Below are positions 1 to 7,558 of a stretch of 64,000 nucleotides of DNA, in pieces. Both the position numbers and the translations under genes were made by a program. Source of the stretch: Anoxybacillus mongoliensis. Lineage in GTDB: Bacteria; Bacillota; Bacilli; Bacillales; Anoxybacillaceae. The stretch is from assembly GCF_014201515.1 (NCBI RefSeq), contig NZ_JACHEQ010000010.1:1-64000 (forward strand). Direction: 5' to 3'. The notes under the pieces were generated by a model. It was given only the letters and a program-made list of their open reading frames with translations, was not told where the DNA came from and searched no databases. Position 1 is the first letter of the stretch; each line of letters starts with the position of its first letter.

Positions 1-19
1 CTTGATGACGTTGAAGCAT
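1..19 (-). CDS. 5' end of an unidentified gene downstream of degU (partial)
   Basis: Only the first six codons are inside the window: an ATG at 19 reading M-L-Q-R-H-Q. It is preceded on the minus strand by a strong ribosome site (GGAGGGGG, about 7 bases before the ATG). In related Bacilli the genes after degU are usually degV or comF genes, but six codons do not allow a choice. The call rests on the ribosome site and the short spacing from degU. Confidence 0.4.
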
Positions 20-67
20 CCGATTTCCCCCTCCTATAAAAATACCCTTGTACCTATATATTAAACC

Positions 68-120
68 AGCTTGTCGACTTTGTCGACAAGCTGAGGTTGT
101 CGAATCGATTTCGACAACCT
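68..120 (-). terminator. Twin hairpins after degU
   Basis: Two perfect stem-loops lie back to back. One has arms 94-104 and 110-120 (11 bp); the other has arms 68-78 and 82-92 (11 bp). Both arms carry a TTGTCGA core, so the hairpins could also pair with each other. On the minus strand they follow the degU stop codon. No long U-run follows, so this may be a weak terminator or an attenuator before the next gene. Confidence 0.5.
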
Positions 121-800
121 TATTTCACTTCGACCCAGCCGTTTTTAATCGCAACAACAACCGCTTGCGTACGGTCGTTCACGTTTAATTTTTGTAAAAT
201 GTTGCTAACGTGGTTTTTAACCGTTTTTTCACTAATATAAAGCGCATCGGCAATACCTTTATTGCTTTTTCCATCTGCCAATAACTGCAATACTTCACAT
301 TCTCTACGCGTCAATAAATGATACGGGCGACACACATCTTGGTTTTGCTTCTCTTTCTCCATTCCCTCTCCTGCAACGAGACGACGGTATTCTTTCACAA
401 GATTATGTGTAACTTTCGGATGTAAATACGATCCACCTTCTGCCACGACACGAACCGCTTCAATTAAAGCATCGGCATCCATCTCTTTTAATAAATAGCC
501 CATCGCACCCGTTTGTAAAGCATGCATGACGTAGCTTTCGTCATCATGAATCGACAAAATGATAACCTTTGTATCTGGATATGCTTCAATAAGCTGACGT
601 GTTGCTTCCACACCATTGACATGTGGCATATTAATATCCATAATGACAACGTCTGGCTGATATTGTTCCACAAGCGCTAGCGCTTCATTGCCATCGCTTC
701 CTTCTGCGACGACTTCAAAATCTTGTTCAAAATCTAAAATACGTTTAATTCCTTCTCGAAACAATTTATGGTCATCAATTAAAATAATGCGCGTTTTCAT
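120..800 (-). CDS. degU: Response regulator DegU
   Basis: This is a cytoplasmic transcription factor of the NarL/LuxR class. In Bacillus, DegU controls exoenzymes, competence, motility and biofilm genes. Residues 1-120 form a receiver with the acidic pocket (D9, D10), phospho-acceptor D55 in IMDINMP and conserved K105. Residues about 155-220 form a LuxR-type helix-turn-helix ([18 protein letters not shown], then [16 protein letters not shown]). The 226-aa length is normal for the family. The start overlaps the degS stop by 4 bases (ATGA), so the pair is translationally coupled. Identity is very secure from the sequence and from the degS-degU-yvyE-tagU-tagO order. The regulon statement is family knowledge. 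Confidence 0.97.
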   Translation of the reverse strand: MKTRIILIDDHKLFREGIKRILDFEQDFEVVAEGSDGNEALALVEQYQPDVVIMDINMPHVNGVEATRQLIEAYPDTKVIILSIHDDESYVMHALQTGAMGYLLKEMDADALIEAVRVVAEGGSYLHPKVTHNLVKEYRRLVAGEGMEKEKQNQDVCRPYHLLTRRECEVLQLLADGKSNKGIADALYISEKTVKNHVSNILQKLNVNDRTQAVVVAIKNGWVEVK

Positions 801-1960
801 TGTTGTTCCCCTTTCCCTGCTGTCTTATGGAGCGGAATATGCATCGTCACAATCGTTCCACGTCCAAGTTGTGAGTAAATATGTAATTTCCCTTCCAGCC
901 ATTCGATGCGCTCACGCATGCCCATTAATCCAAACGCTTTTTCTTTTTTTTCATTTGGGTTAAATCCTTTGCCATCATCTTTCACGACTATCAGCAAATG
1001 ATCCTTTTTCAGTTCCATTTTCACTTGAATCTCCTTCGCCTCGGCATGCTTTAATGCGTTTTGCACCGCTTCTTGCACGAGACGAAAAATGGCAACCTCG
1101 AAGCGATCGGATAAACGTCTCACTTCTCCCATGTATGTAAACGTAATCGTTGTTTTATGATATTCTTCGATCGTTTGTAAATATTTTTTCAATGTTGGAA
1201 TTAAACCGAGATCATCAAGCGCCATTGGTCGTAAATCATAAATGATGCGACGCACTTCATATAAAGCGGAGCGAACCATTTTTTTTAAATCGCGCATTTC
1301 ATGAATGGCTTCTTCAGCACCGCGCTCGCGATAAATGCGTTCAATTAAATCGGAACGCATAATGACGTTCGCAAGCATTTGCGCAGGTCCATCGTGAATT
1401 TCTCGCGACAGGCGCTTCCGTTCTTCTTCTTGCGCTTCAATAATGCGAAGTCCAAATTCTTGTTTTTCATTTGCGCCAGTAATAAACTCGCTCAGCTCAC
1501 GGAAATCTCCGTTCAAGTAGTTTAGCACAACAGTCACTTGACCGATTAAATGGTCTGCCCTCTCAATCGTTTCTTTAATAGCGGCAAGCCGTCTTTCTAA
1601 CTCATCGCGACGTTGGCGCAGCTGCTTTTCTTTTTCTTGCGCCATCGCTAGTTCCATTTGTAGCGAATGCGCTTTCTCATATGCTTGTCGAATTTCAGCT
1701 TCTGTATAACGCGAGAAGTTTTTACTGACATCTGACAGTCGTTGTCGCGCCAACCTTGTTTTCATTTCTAAGTCATCTGTTTGGAAAATAACACGTTGCA
1801 CTTCTTCTTTCGTTTGCCGAAGCTCTTCAAGCAATCGTTCATGTTCTTTTCGCGATTGTTCGCTAATATGAAAAATTTCCGTTTTACTTTGATTAACCGT
1901 TTCAATCATTTTTTTTACAATTCGATCAAGCTCTTTTGCATTTATTTTTTTATTGGACAT
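797..1960 (-). CDS. degS: Sensor histidine kinase DegS
   Basis: This is a soluble (no membrane segment) HPK7-class kinase that phosphorylates DegU. The N-terminal half is a long coiled-coil sensor region (residues about 5-150). The H-box [14 protein letters not shown] places the phospho-histidine at residue 189, the same number as in B. subtilis DegS. A HATPase domain closes the protein, with DDGKGFN and GLMGMRER nucleotide-binding motifs. I start at the ATG at 1960 because AGGTGG lies 5 bases upstream. The longer frame would need a GTG inside that ribosome site. It forms an operon with degU. Confidence 0.96.
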   Translation of the reverse strand: MSNKKINAKELDRIVKKMIETVNQSKTEIFHISEQSRKEHERLLEELRQTKEEVQRVIFQTDDLEMKTRLARQRLSDVSKNFSRYTEAEIRQAYEKAHSLQMELAMAQEKEKQLRQRRDELERRLAAIKETIERADHLIGQVTVVLNYLNGDFRELSEFITGANEKQEFGLRIIEAQEEERKRLSREIHDGPAQMLANVIMRSDLIERIYRERGAEEAIHEMRDLKKMVRSALYEVRRIIYDLRPMALDDLGLIPTLKKYLQTIEEYHKTTITFTYMGEVRRLSDRFEVAIFRLVQEAVQNALKHAEAKEIQVKMELKKDHLLIVVKDDGKGFNPNEKKEKAFGLMGMRERIEWLEGKLHIYSQLGRGTIVTMHIPLHKTAGKGEQQ

Positions 1961-2046
1961 ATGCACCACCTAAAGAAAAAATGACCAAAAGTCAATAAAA
2001 ACAACTTTTCTGACTTTTATTCGAATGTTATTCTTACTTTGAACAT

Positions 2047-2075
2047 TTGACATATCGTCTTATAATTTTTATTAT
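2047..2075 (+). promoter_or_regulatory. Predicted sigma-A promoter of yvyE
   Basis: TTGACA at 2047-2052, a 17-base spacer and TATTAT at 2070-2075. Transcription would start near 2082, giving a leader of about 75 bases before the yvyE start. It lies in the divergent degS/yvyE interval. A TTCGACA heptamer (Spo0A-box-like) sits just downstream at 2106-2112. Confidence 0.6.
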
Positions 2076-2156
2076 AACACGCTTCGCCTATTTCCATCAG
2101 CATTTTTCGACAAAATACGCACAACATTCCAAATAAACATTTGAGGTGATTACGTT

Positions 2157-2795
2157 TTGTTAGAGGCATACTATACGGTAAAAGGATATGGAGAGGCAGA
2201 AATCATCATTGAGAAATCGCGCTTCATTTGTTATGTCGAACGCGCGACAACAGAAGAAGAAGCCGTTCGCTTTATCCAACAAATAAAGAAGAAACATTGG
2301 GATGCGACACATAACTGCTCTGCCTATATCATTGGCGAACATGACCATATTCAAAAAGCAAACGATGACGGGGAACCGAGCGGCACAGCAGGCGTTCCTA
2401 TGCTCGAAGTGTTAAAAAAGAAAAAGCTAAAAGATACGGTCGTTGTCGTCACACGATATTTCGGTGGCATTAAACTTGGCGCTGGTGGCCTCGTGCGTGC
2501 TTACGGCAAAGCGGTAACTGAAGGGCTGAAAGCAGCGGGTATCGTCGAACGTAAACTCATGTGCATCATGCATACAACAATTGACTATACATGGCTTGGC
2601 AAAGTTGAAAACGAATTGCGCGCCTCAATCTATGCAATCAAAGACATTCATTATGCGGAACACGTGACGATTGACACATATGTCGAAGAAAAACAAAAAG
2701 ACGATTTCCGCGCATGGATGACGGAACTAACGAACGGAAGGGGCATTATAACAGAGGGCGATCATGTGTATGTGGAGTTTGATGTAAAGGAGTAA
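2157..2795 (+). CDS. yvyE: YvyE, UPF0029/IMPACT family protein
   Basis: A 212-aa YigZ/IMPACT family protein. The N-terminal UPF0029 domain carries the family signatures (ATHNCSAYIIG near residue 50, DDGEPSGTAG near 73, VVTRYFGGIKLGAGGLVRAYG near 97-117). The C-terminal ferredoxin-like domain is DUF1949. Eukaryotic IMPACT inhibits the Gcn2 kinase; the bacterial role is not established. The start is TTG at 2157, chosen because GAGGTGAT ends 6 bases upstream. Its position next to degS and tagU matches B. subtilis. Confidence 0.93.
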   Translation: MLEAYYTVKGYGEAEIIIEKSRFICYVERATTEEEAVRFIQQIKKKHWDATHNCSAYIIGEHDHIQKANDDGEPSGTAGVPMLEVLKKKKLKDTVVVVTRYFGGIKLGAGGLVRAYGKAVTEGLKAAGIVERKLMCIMHTTIDYTWLGKVENELRASIYAIKDIHYAEHVTIDTYVEEKQKDDFRAWMTELTNGRGIITEGDHVYVEFDVKE

Positions 2796-2806
2796 AAAAA
2801 TTTTCG

Positions 2807-2835
2807 TTTACGACTGCATAAAAATTTTGTAAAAT
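2807..2835 (+). promoter_or_regulatory. Predicted promoter of tagU
   Basis: TTTACG at 2807-2812, a 17-base spacer and TAAAAT at 2830-2835. Transcription would start near 2842, about 47 bases before the tagU ATG. No terminator was seen after yvyE, so read-through from yvyE is also possible. Confidence 0.45.
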
Positions 2836-2888
2836 GATGATTGTTTACATGTCGATATTTGTTGAACTTTTAAAAAAGGGGAACGACT

Positions 2889-3911
2889 ATGCAAAATAGA
2901 CGAGTATATATGAAAAAAAAGAAGAAAAAACGAAAAAAAGTATGGACCTTTGTTTTGCTTCCATTACTCCTACTTCTTATCGGTGGGGGAGCATATGCGA
3001 CATTTCTTTTCAATAAAGCCCAATCCGTCATCCAGCAATCATTTGAACAAATTGATGGACGCGAAAAGTCAGAAAAGCGAATGAAAGAAGTCGATCCAAA
3101 CGCAGACAATATCTCTGTTTTATTTATTGGCGTAGATGACAGCAACATTCGACAAAAGAAAGGAATGGGCGCCGTACGTTCCGATGCACTTGTCCTTGCG
3201 ACATTTAACGTCAAAGATAAAACAGTCAAATTGCTTAGCATTCCGCGCGATTCTTACGTTTATATTCCAATCGAAAAAAAATATGATAAAATTACACATG
3301 CCCATGCATACGGTGGAGTCAAAGCAACAGTCGAAACAGTCGAAGAATTGCTCGATATTCCAGTTGATTACTACGTCAAAATGAATTTTGAAGCGTTTGT
3401 CGATGTCGTCGATGAACTTGGTGGCATTGAGTTTGATGTCCCTTATGAAATTCGCGAAATGGACTCAAAAGATCGCAAAAACGCCATTCATTTAAAACCA
3501 GGTGTGCAAACATTAAACGGTGAAGAAGCGTTAGCACTTGCAAGGACACGCAAATATGACAATGACATTGAACGTGGCAAACGGCAACAAGAACTAATGA
3601 AGGCGATCTTCAAAAAAGCGATGAGCGTTCATTCATTAACGAAATTTGACGATATCATGGAAGCTGTCGGTAAAAATATGACGACAAACTTAACATTTGA
3701 AGAAATGAAAGGTTTCTTTGCTTACGCGACAAAAGGAACGGGGGCAAACATTGAAACGCTCCATCTTAAAGGAGAAGACGCACGCATTAGCGGGGTGTAT
3801 TATTATCGACTTGATGAAACAACGGTAGATGAAATTAAACAAACGTTAAAAACACATCTGGATGTATCATCTTACCAAGCACAAACAGAACAGTTCGCTC
3901 AAGAACAATAA
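2889..3911 (+). CDS. tagU: LytR-CpsA-Psr family glycopolymer transferase TagU
   Basis: A membrane-anchored LCP enzyme that moves undecaprenyl-linked wall polymers such as wall teichoic acid onto peptidoglycan. The protein has a short basic N-terminus, one membrane segment (residues about 18-38) and an extracellular LCP domain. Visible LCP motifs are the SDALVLATFN core, the PRDSYV motif and ALARTRKYDNDIERGKRQQ. The basic and acidic residues in these motifs bind the pyrophosphate of the lipid carrier. The ATG at 2889 has AAGGGG 7 bases upstream. A second ATG at 2910 is possible but has no ribosome site. It converges on tagO, another teichoic acid gene. Confidence 0.93.
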   Translation: MQNRRVYMKKKKKKRKKVWTFVLLPLLLLLIGGGAYATFLFNKAQSVIQQSFEQIDGREKSEKRMKEVDPNADNISVLFIGVDDSNIRQKKGMGAVRSDALVLATFNVKDKTVKLLSIPRDSYVYIPIEKKYDKITHAHAYGGVKATVETVEELLDIPVDYYVKMNFEAFVDVVDELGGIEFDVPYEIREMDSKDRKNAIHLKPGVQTLNGEEALALARTRKYDNDIERGKRQQELMKAIFKKAMSVHSLTKFDDIMEAVGKNMTTNLTFEEMKGFFAYATKGTGANIETLHLKGEDARISGVYYYRLDETTVDEIKQTLKTHLDVSSYQAQTEQFAQEQ

Positions 3912-3938
3912 AGAGGGTGTCTCGCGAGACACCCTCTT
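3911..3938. terminator. Bidirectional terminator between tagU and tagO
   Basis: A perfect 28-base palindrome (GAGGGTGTCTC arm with its complement), preceded by A residues and followed by TTTGTTTT on the plus strand. It serves the two convergent genes tagU and tagO. Confidence 0.9.
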
Positions 3939-3942
3939 TGTT

Positions 3943-4995
3943 TTATGAAATTTTCCTCATTCCGCGAACCATTTTCAGTAGCGGGCGATAGTCTTTTCCG
4001 ACAAGCCCAATTTTCTCAACCACAAGTTCAACGATAAGTAAAACGAACGCAATAACGAGCAACGCCCCAAACATCGTTGCTTTCGATAACACGACAGCAG
4101 ACACACCGAACATCGCTGCCATGCCGTAAATAATTAACACTGTTTGACGATGACTATAGCCGAGACGCAATAAGCAGTGATGCAAATGCGATTTGTCTGG
4201 CGCCGATAACGGCTGTTTGTTGACGATGCGTCTCACAATCGCAAACAGCGTGTCCGAAATTGGTACTCCTAAAATGAGAATCGGAATGATTAACGAAAAC
4301 ACCGTAACGTTTTTAAAACCGAGAAGCGATAAAACGGAAATCATATAGCCTAAAAATAACGCCCCTGTATCTCCCATAAAAATTTTCGCTGGATGGAAAT
4401 TATATAGAAGAAAGCCGAGCGTACTTCCGAGCAATAATAGGCTCATCGAAAAAACGAACACATACGTATTACCCATCGTTGCTGCCATTCCGGCAATCGT
4501 CACGAGCGCAATCGATGATACACCAGCAGCTAAACCGTCTAAGCCGTCAATTAAGTTAATCGCATTTGTAATGCCAATAATCCAAAGCATCGTAATCGGA
4601 ATGCTTAACAATCCAAATTCCAAATGACCACCAAATGGCAAGTTGATGAAATCAATGCGAATGCCACCATATATCACGACAATTGCTGCAATGATTTGAC
4701 CGAGCAACTTCCATTTTGGTGACAACTCATATATATCATCCAGCACGCCCGTTAATACGATGATCGTCGCTCCAATAACAATTGCTGTCGCATATGGGCT
4801 AGCTGGCTTCAATACGAAGTAACCGACAATAAAACTAATGAAAATGGCTAATCCACCTAAACGTGGCATAATTTTTTGATGCACTTTCCGCTGATTCGGC
4901 TTGTCTGTTGCACCAACACGAAACGCCAACCATTTCACAACAGGCGTAATTAACACAGCTACAACAAAACAAAGAAGCAAGGTGAAATAAATCAT
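3943..4995 (-). CDS. tagO: UDP-GlcNAc:undecaprenyl-phosphate GlcNAc-1-phosphate transferase TagO
   Basis: An integral membrane enzyme of the MraY/WecA superfamily. It makes undecaprenyl-PP-GlcNAc, the first lipid intermediate of wall teichoic acid and other secondary wall polymers. About ten hydrophobic segments are visible. Catalytic and Mg-binding motifs are LTGVLDDIYE (near residue 85), NAINLIDGLDGLAAG (near 145) and KIFMGDTGALFLGY (near 208), with a final HLHHCLLRLG histidine motif (near 271). The 350-aa length is typical. The product is also the lipid foundation on which the S-layer-binding polysaccharide would be built, linking it functionally to csaB later in the window. Confidence 0.95.
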   Translation of the reverse strand: MIYFTLLLCFVVAVLITPVVKWLAFRVGATDKPNQRKVHQKIMPRLGGLAIFISFIVGYFVLKPASPYATAIVIGATIIVLTGVLDDIYELSPKWKLLGQIIAAIVVIYGGIRIDFINLPFGGHLEFGLLSIPITMLWIIGITNAINLIDGLDGLAAGVSSIALVTIAGMAATMGNTYVFVFSMSLLLLGSTLGFLLYNFHPAKIFMGDTGALFLGYMISVLSLLGFKNVTVFSLIIPILILGVPISDTLFAIVRRIVNKQPLSAPDKSHLHHCLLRLGYSHRQTVLIIYGMAAMFGVSAVVLSKATMFGALLVIAFVLLIVELVVEKIGLVGKDYRPLLKMVRGMRKIS

Positions 4996-5092
4996 AAAAA
5001 ACCTCCCTACTCATTAGCATTCCCGATTTTTTAATCCATTATCGTTTAAAAAGTAACACTTTCTACCATCTTTTCTCACAAACCTATCAGAC

Positions 5093-5120
5093 ATTATACC
5101 ATAAATTTTAAAATCGACAA
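5093..5120 (-). promoter_or_regulatory. Predicted promoter of tagO
   Basis: On the minus strand: TTGTCG, a 16-base spacer and TATAAT (plus-strand ATTATA at 5093-5098). Transcription would start about 90 bases before the tagO ATG. Confidence 0.5.
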
Positions 5121-5177
5121 ATGGAAAATAGAAAACTAGAATTTTGTTACATTTTCGCCCTTTTCGTTGAAATCATT

Positions 5178-5186
5178 TGTTATAAT
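5178..5186 (+). promoter_or_regulatory. Extended -10 promoter for the exported coiled-coil/SpoIID operon
   Basis: TGTTATAAT at 5178-5186 is an extended -10 element 35 bases before the GTG at 5221. The -35 region is poor, which is usual for extended -10 promoters. Confidence 0.4.
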
Positions 5187-5220
5187 GTGAGATAGATAGA
5201 ATTAAGGGAGGAGAAAACCG

Positions 5221-5439
5221 GTGAAAAAAAGAACGATCGTCATCGTGTTGCTTGCAGCGATGTTAACTGTATCTGCGTCTAAAGCATTAGCAGACAATGA
5301 ACCTGTTTTAGCAAGCGTTGAATGGGTGCTATCAAAAATCAATCCGTTAAATGACCGCGTCACTAAGCTTGAGCAACGCGTTCAACAACTCGAGCAGGAA
5401 GTAGAAAAACTAAAACAACAATTAGAGGCGGCGAAATGA
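5221..5439 (+). CDS. Small exported coiled-coil protein
   Basis: A 72-aa protein with an N-terminal signal-like segment (residues 1-24, probable cleavage after ALA). A short linker follows, then a heptad coiled coil (residues about 43-70: DRVTKLEQRVQQLEQEVEKL). No cysteine lipobox is present. The GTG at 5221 follows a strong GGGAGGAG site. It overlaps the next gene by 4 bases, so the two are coupled. In B. subtilis the small secreted partner LytA sits in the equivalent place before lytB-lytC. This protein is shorter and not clearly homologous, so a LytA-like partner role is only positional inference. Confidence 0.8.
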   Translation: MKKRTIVIVLLAAMLTVSASKALADNEPVLASVEWVLSKINPLNDRVTKLEQRVQQLEQEVEKLKQQLEAAK

Positions 5440-6782
5440 CGATGAAACGCATTCGATGGATCTTAGCTTTCAGCCTATTTCTTTTTATTCCAACATCCGT
5501 TGATGCTGCCACGTATCCAACTCCTGTAAAAGTAAAGCTATTGCCGACAGCGACGTTTCTTGCGACAGTCAACGGAAATTATCAACTTATTGATTTAAAA
5601 ACGAAGCAAGTAATCCCATTTACAAACCCGATTGCTTTTTCGCAAACAAATGGGGCTGTCGTCGCAACAATTAACGGCGTGTCTTACACATCGACAAGCG
5701 GGTTTTTATTAGATGAAGTAACAAGAAACGATCAATATGACGTCACAATCGGCAGCATTCAACAAGCGAACGGCACATCGGCACCTGTGAAATATCGCGG
5801 TTCATTTGAAATAACACCGGGGGCGACAGCACCAAACTTATTTAATACGTTAGATATAGAAGATTATTTAAAAGGTGTCGTTCCAGGGGAAATGCCATCA
5901 TCTTGGCATAAAGAAGCACTAAAAGCACAAGCTGTGGCGGCTCGTAGCTATGCATATGCCCAATTAAAAAATACATCATTTTTACAAATGACAGTCGCCA
6001 GCCAAGTGTACGGCGGAAAATCAAAAGAACAAGCAACGTCAACAGCAGCCGTCAATGAAACGGCAGGCGTATATGCCACATATCAAAACGAACCGATTTC
6101 TGCGTATTTCCACTCAAGTTCTGGCGGAAATACTGAAAATAGCGAAAATGTATGGAGCAGTACCGTTCCGTATATTCGTTCTGTGCCTGACCCGTATGAT
6201 CGTCATGTAAGCAATCCAAATTACGGATGGAATGCAAAAGCAGGAGCGAATACAGTATCATCAAAATTTAAACTAACAAATGAACAAGTCGTATCGCTTC
6301 GTGTCACACAAAAAACAAATGCCGGAAGCGTTCAACAAATGGAAGCGACCGTATACAATCCAGCGACAGGACAAAAGCGCATCGTACAAGCTCGTCCTTC
6401 TTTCGTCTCATCAGCTGATGCGTTTCGTTCATTTTTCGGCGTTTCATTAAAAAGTATTTCCTTCGATGTCAAAGGAAATGCAAACGTGAAAGTGAAACGA
6501 GCAGACGGATCCGAACAAACGGTTGATCATATTGTAGGCTATGCACTTCAAACAAATAGCGGACAAACGACGATTGCTACTGGAAATACTTCGATTCGTA
6601 CGGAAAATGGAACGATGTACTATCCAACAGCCCCAACTGAATTCACATTTACAGGGGATGGATGGGGGCATCGACTCGGCATGAGCCAATGGGGCGCGCG
6701 CTCGATGGCTGAAAAAGGATTTACGTATGATCAAATTTTAAAGTATTACTATAACGGGATTGAAGTGAAAAAAATAAAGTAG
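5436..6782 (+). CDS. SpoIID/LytB-domain exported protein
   Basis: A 448-aa secreted protein with a signal peptide (residues 1-25, ending VDAA) and a SpoIID/LytB domain. The family core is visible as the block from DIEDYLKGVVPGEM through ALKAQAVAARSYA (residues about 142-173), followed by YFHSSSGG and a C-terminal GDGWGHRLGMSQWGARSMAEKG stretch. SpoIID is a lytic transglycosylase; LytB enhances the LytC amidase. The catalytic Glu corresponds to E in PGEMP. It is coupled to the upstream small gene by an ATGA overlap. An alternative ATG lies 6 bases in. The convergent SLH amidase next door suggests a shared wall-remodelling role. Confidence 0.85.
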   Translation: MTMKRIRWILAFSLFLFIPTSVDAATYPTPVKVKLLPTATFLATVNGNYQLIDLKTKQVIPFTNPIAFSQTNGAVVATINGVSYTSTSGFLLDEVTRNDQYDVTIGSIQQANGTSAPVKYRGSFEITPGATAPNLFNTLDIEDYLKGVVPGEMPSSWHKEALKAQAVAARSYAYAQLKNTSFLQMTVASQVYGGKSKEQATSTAAVNETAGVYATYQNEPISAYFHSSSGGNTENSENVWSSTVPYIRSVPDPYDRHVSNPNYGWNAKAGANTVSSKFKLTNEQVVSLRVTQKTNAGSVQQMEATVYNPATGQKRIVQARPSFVSSADAFRSFFGVSLKSISFDVKGNANVKVKRADGSEQTVDHIVGYALQTNSGQTTIATGNTSIRTENGTMYYPTAPTEFTFTGDGWGHRLGMSQWGARSMAEKGFTYDQILKYYYNGIEVKKIK

Positions 6783-6806
6783 GCTGTGGACATGCACAGC
6801 CTACTT
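6777..6806. terminator. Bidirectional terminator
   Basis: 12-bp perfect stem (AAGTAGGCTGTG at 6777-6788 with its complement at 6795-6806) and a 6-base loop, followed by TGTTTTGT. It separates the convergent SpoIID-like and SLH lipoprotein genes and overlaps both stop regions. Confidence 0.88.
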
Positions 6807-7547
6807 GTTTTGTAATGCTCGATACATAAATGTTGCGAAATGAGCGCGCGTCGTCGCCCCTTCTGGATAAAAATATCCATTGCTTCCTTCTGCAATGCCA
6901 TGTTGTGAAATGATGCGAATTTCTAACGCACCTTGTGTGTTGTCCGTCACATCTTTATAGCCTGCATATGGTGCTGATGTTGCCTGCAGGCGAAAAGCAC
7001 GTTGAATAATCATTGCCATATGTTTTCGTTTCATCGACTCTTTCGGTGCAAATCGGCCGTTCGGGTATCCCCCAACAACCCCCGCTTCATAAGCCGTCAT
7101 AATTTCACGTGCAAACGGGTGTGAATTTGGTACATCCGCAAAAATAGACGGCTTATTTGATAATGGCAGTTGTAACGCTCTAACAAGCATCGCAGCTGCT
7201 TGCGCGCGCGTAATCGCTTGATCTGGAGCAAATAAACCGTTGCCTACCCCACCGACAACGTTTTCCCGATATAAACGAGCGACAGGCACATACGCCCAGT
7301 GACCAACCGGGACATCTTTAAACACTTGCGGTGATTCAGCTGCTGTTTTCATTTTTGCTAGCTGTTCGTCTAACTGTTTTATCTTTTCATCGATTTGATT
7401 TAAACGGCTATTTGTATCCGCTAGCTGTTGTTCCGTCCATGGTGCTGTCGCAATTTCTTGTTCTTCACTTGCCCCTGCATGTTCCTGTTCGCACGCTGCT
7501 AATAACAGTACGGAGACAGAAACAATCGGGATGATCCACCTTTTCAC
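6801..7547 (-). CDS. SLH-domain lipoprotein
   Basis: A 248-aa lipoprotein. The signal ends in the lipobox LLLAAC (cysteine 19). A short coiled-coil segment (residues about 40-68) follows, then three SLH repeats (residues about 75-248), with motifs such as VFKDVPVGHWAYVPVARLY and ITRAQAAAMLVRALQL. SLH domains bind pyruvylated secondary wall polysaccharide, so this protein could bridge membrane and wall or S-layer: lipid at one end, wall at the other. The start is GTG at 7547 with AGGAGGTGA 4 bases upstream. Only 11 bases separate it from the upstream amidase gene, so the two form an operon. Confidence 0.88.
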   Translation of the reverse strand: MKRWIIPIVSVSVLLLAACEQEHAGASEEQEIATAPWTEQQLADTNSRLNQIDEKIKQLDEQLAKMKTAAESPQVFKDVPVGHWAYVPVARLYRENVVGGVGNGLFAPDQAITRAQAAAMLVRALQLPLSNKPSIFADVPNSHPFAREIMTAYEAGVVGGYPNGRFAPKESMKRKHMAMIIQRAFRLQATSAPYAGYKDVTDNTQGALEIRIISQHGIAEGSNGYFYPEGATTRAHFATFMYRALQNK

Positions 7548-7558
7548 TACGTCACCTC

